This document shows, piece after piece, positions 62,953 to 64,000 of a stretch of DNA of 64,000 bases. The notes beneath the pieces are model-generated. The model was given only the letters and a program-made list of their open reading frames with translations. It had not been told where the DNA came from and did not search any database. The first letter of the stretch is position 1, and each line of letters begins with the position of its first letter. This DNA comes from Paenibacillus plantarum (GTDB lineage Bacteria; Bacillota; Bacilli; Paenibacillales; NBRC-103111): NCBI RefSeq assembly GCF_013141695.1, contig NZ_WHNY01000028.1, positions 1-64,000 of the forward strand. Direction: 5' to 3'. The position numbers and the translations under genes are program-made.

Positions 62953-64000
62953 TTAAATGAACTTTAAATTTTCATACGTTTTACCTAGCACTGTAGCTGT
63001 ATCCCCATTTAACCACGAGTTAATTAATGTACTATAGACAGAACGGAAATCAACCTCATATTTCAAATCTCCATTATCTAAGTTACTCAAGCTCGGATAG
63101 GCGCCGTATAGACCGCCCTTCACCTTGCCGCCAATGACAAACATCGGTGCCGCTGTTCCGTGATCGGTTCCACCACTGCCGTTCTCTTTAACTCGACGTC
63201 CAAATTCGGAGAACACCATCACAGCGACGCGATCCTGCAGCCCCTGTGCCTGCAAGTCCTGATAGAACGCAGTTAGCCCTTCATCGACCTGCGTCAGCAT
63301 TTGTGCATGCTGCAGTTTCTCATCCGCATGATCGTCGAATCCACCTACTTCTACATTAAAGAGCCGCGTCCCTGATTTGCCAGCCAGCAGTTTCGTTACA
63401 AGCTGTAATTCCCTTGCAAAATTCGTATTGGGATACTCAATTTTCTTCGTATAAGTGGCAGCCAGCGATTGGATCGCTTCAACGCTCTTATAGGCTTCCG
63501 ATCCTCGAGCAGAAATGACCCGCAATTGATTGGGTGAATTCGATGCCCCATACATATCCAAGAACGCTTTGGTTATTCTATTCTTGTCCATCAACGCTGT
63601 CTTAGGATCAAATACATGATAGGACTCCAGGGATTGAATCACTGGAAAGCTTGATTGATCAGAGGCGAAGGCTTTGCTGCCTGATCCGCCTATTTGAATC
63701 ACTTTTAGCGGATTTGGATTCCTCTGTAAGGAAGATTCCGCATATCGTGCCAGCCAGCCGCTGCGGCTCATTTTCGCAGGCTCCGCGGTTTGCCAAATTT
63801 CCATAGAGCGAAAATGTGAATGATTAGGCTCTGGATATCCAACTCCTTGTATAATAGCCATTTTACCTAATTTATACAACGCTGCTAACCCTGTAAGACT
63901 AGGATGTAAGCCCACGTGAGAATCGAGCGCCAATATTTCCTTCTGTCCATAGGCAAGCGTAGGCCGTGAATCATAATAGAGGCCCTGTCCATATGGAATC
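62953..64000 (-). CDS. DUF1501 (sulfatase-like) secreted protein, N-terminus beyond window
   Basis: The frame is open from the window edge to the stop at 62953 (349 codons), so the N-terminus, probably with a Tat signal, is missing. At the edge it reads IPYGQGLYYDSRPTLAYGQK and continues through HPSLTGLAALYKLGKMAIIQGVGYP, NHSHFRSMEIWQTAEP, FGRRVKENGSGGTDHGTAAPMFVIGG. These are typical of the DUF1501 family, related to alkaline-phosphatase-superfamily sulfatases. The function is unknown. In many genomes it is paired with a DUF1800 gene, which would lie beyond the window. Confidence 0.88.
   Translation of the reverse strand, partial: IPYGQGLYYDSRPTLAYGQKEILALDSHVGLHPSLTGLAALYKLGKMAIIQGVGYPEPNHSHFRSMEIWQTAEPAKMSRSGWLARYAESSLQRNPNPLKVIQIGGSGSKAFASDQSSFPVIQSLESYHVFDPKTALMDKNRITKAFLDMYGASNSPNQLRVISARGSEAYKSVEAIQSLAATYTKKIEYPNTNFARELQLVTKLLAGKSGTRLFNVEVGGFDDHADEKLQHAQMLTQVDEGLTAFYQDLQAQGLQDRVAVMVFSEFGRRVKENGSGGTDHGTAAPMFVIGGKVKGGLYGAYPSLSNLDNGDLKYEVDFRSVYSTLINSWLNGDTATVLGKTYENLKFI

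Overview
The window comes from a low-to-moderate GC, spore-forming Firmicute of the Paenibacillus type. This is inferred from gene content: SLH-anchored surface proteins, two YesM/YesN-type two-component systems beside Lpl-type sugar ABC transporters, PrkA, a yhbD-bactofilin cluster, an AbrB-family regulator, class Ib NrdIEF, and long intergenic repeat clusters. No rRNA, tRNA, phage or CRISPR was seen. Most genes lie on the minus strand.

Layout. 0-5.2 kb: a large secreted repeat protein (cut by the window edge) directly downstream of a SecA2-like ATPase, then two small membrane proteins. 5.4-7.3 kb: prkA. 7.5-36.8 kb: a 29-kb glycan-utilisation locus, all on the minus strand: GH95, a YesM-like sensor kinase, a YesN-like regulator, GH31, a Gfo/Idh oxidoreductase, a solute-binding lipoprotein, a giant multidomain SLH-anchored lyase-like protein split by a frameshift, two permeases, a uronate-isomerase-like enzyme, an aldo/keto reductase, two GH36 enzymes, a cupin, a MATE exporter and a GH4 enzyme whose CHEI motif resembles alpha-galacturonidases. 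37-42 kb: glycerol-1-phosphate dehydrogenase, a DUF2161 protein, a flavoprotein and an MFS transporter. 42.4-50.8 kb: a second sugar ABC transporter with a divergent sensor/regulator pair and a phosphodiester-glycosidase-like surface protein. 51-56.8 kb: AbrB-like regulator, TrmL, a PhoP/PhoB-type regulator behind a Pho-box-like triple repeat, a DHA2 drug exporter, and two bactofilins with YhbD. 57.2-64 kb: nrdIEF behind a promoter whose spacer is filled by an NrdR-like box, serC, a Mug-like glycosylase and a DUF1501 protein cut by the window edge.

The strongest unreported-looking signal is a 17-bp motif, TGTGWTTTTTTACGATT on the plus strand, found upstream of six separate transcription units of the 29-kb locus. 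It sits about 63-67 bp upstream of the inferred start point each time, next to a -10 box with no good -35. It is a candidate binding site for the local YesN-type regulator and would tie uptake, extracellular degradation, monomer catabolism and the glycosidase operon into one regulon. Both ABC systems lack an ATPase gene here and probably borrow a shared MsmX-like one.

All calls are from reading the sequence and remembered family features; no database search was run.
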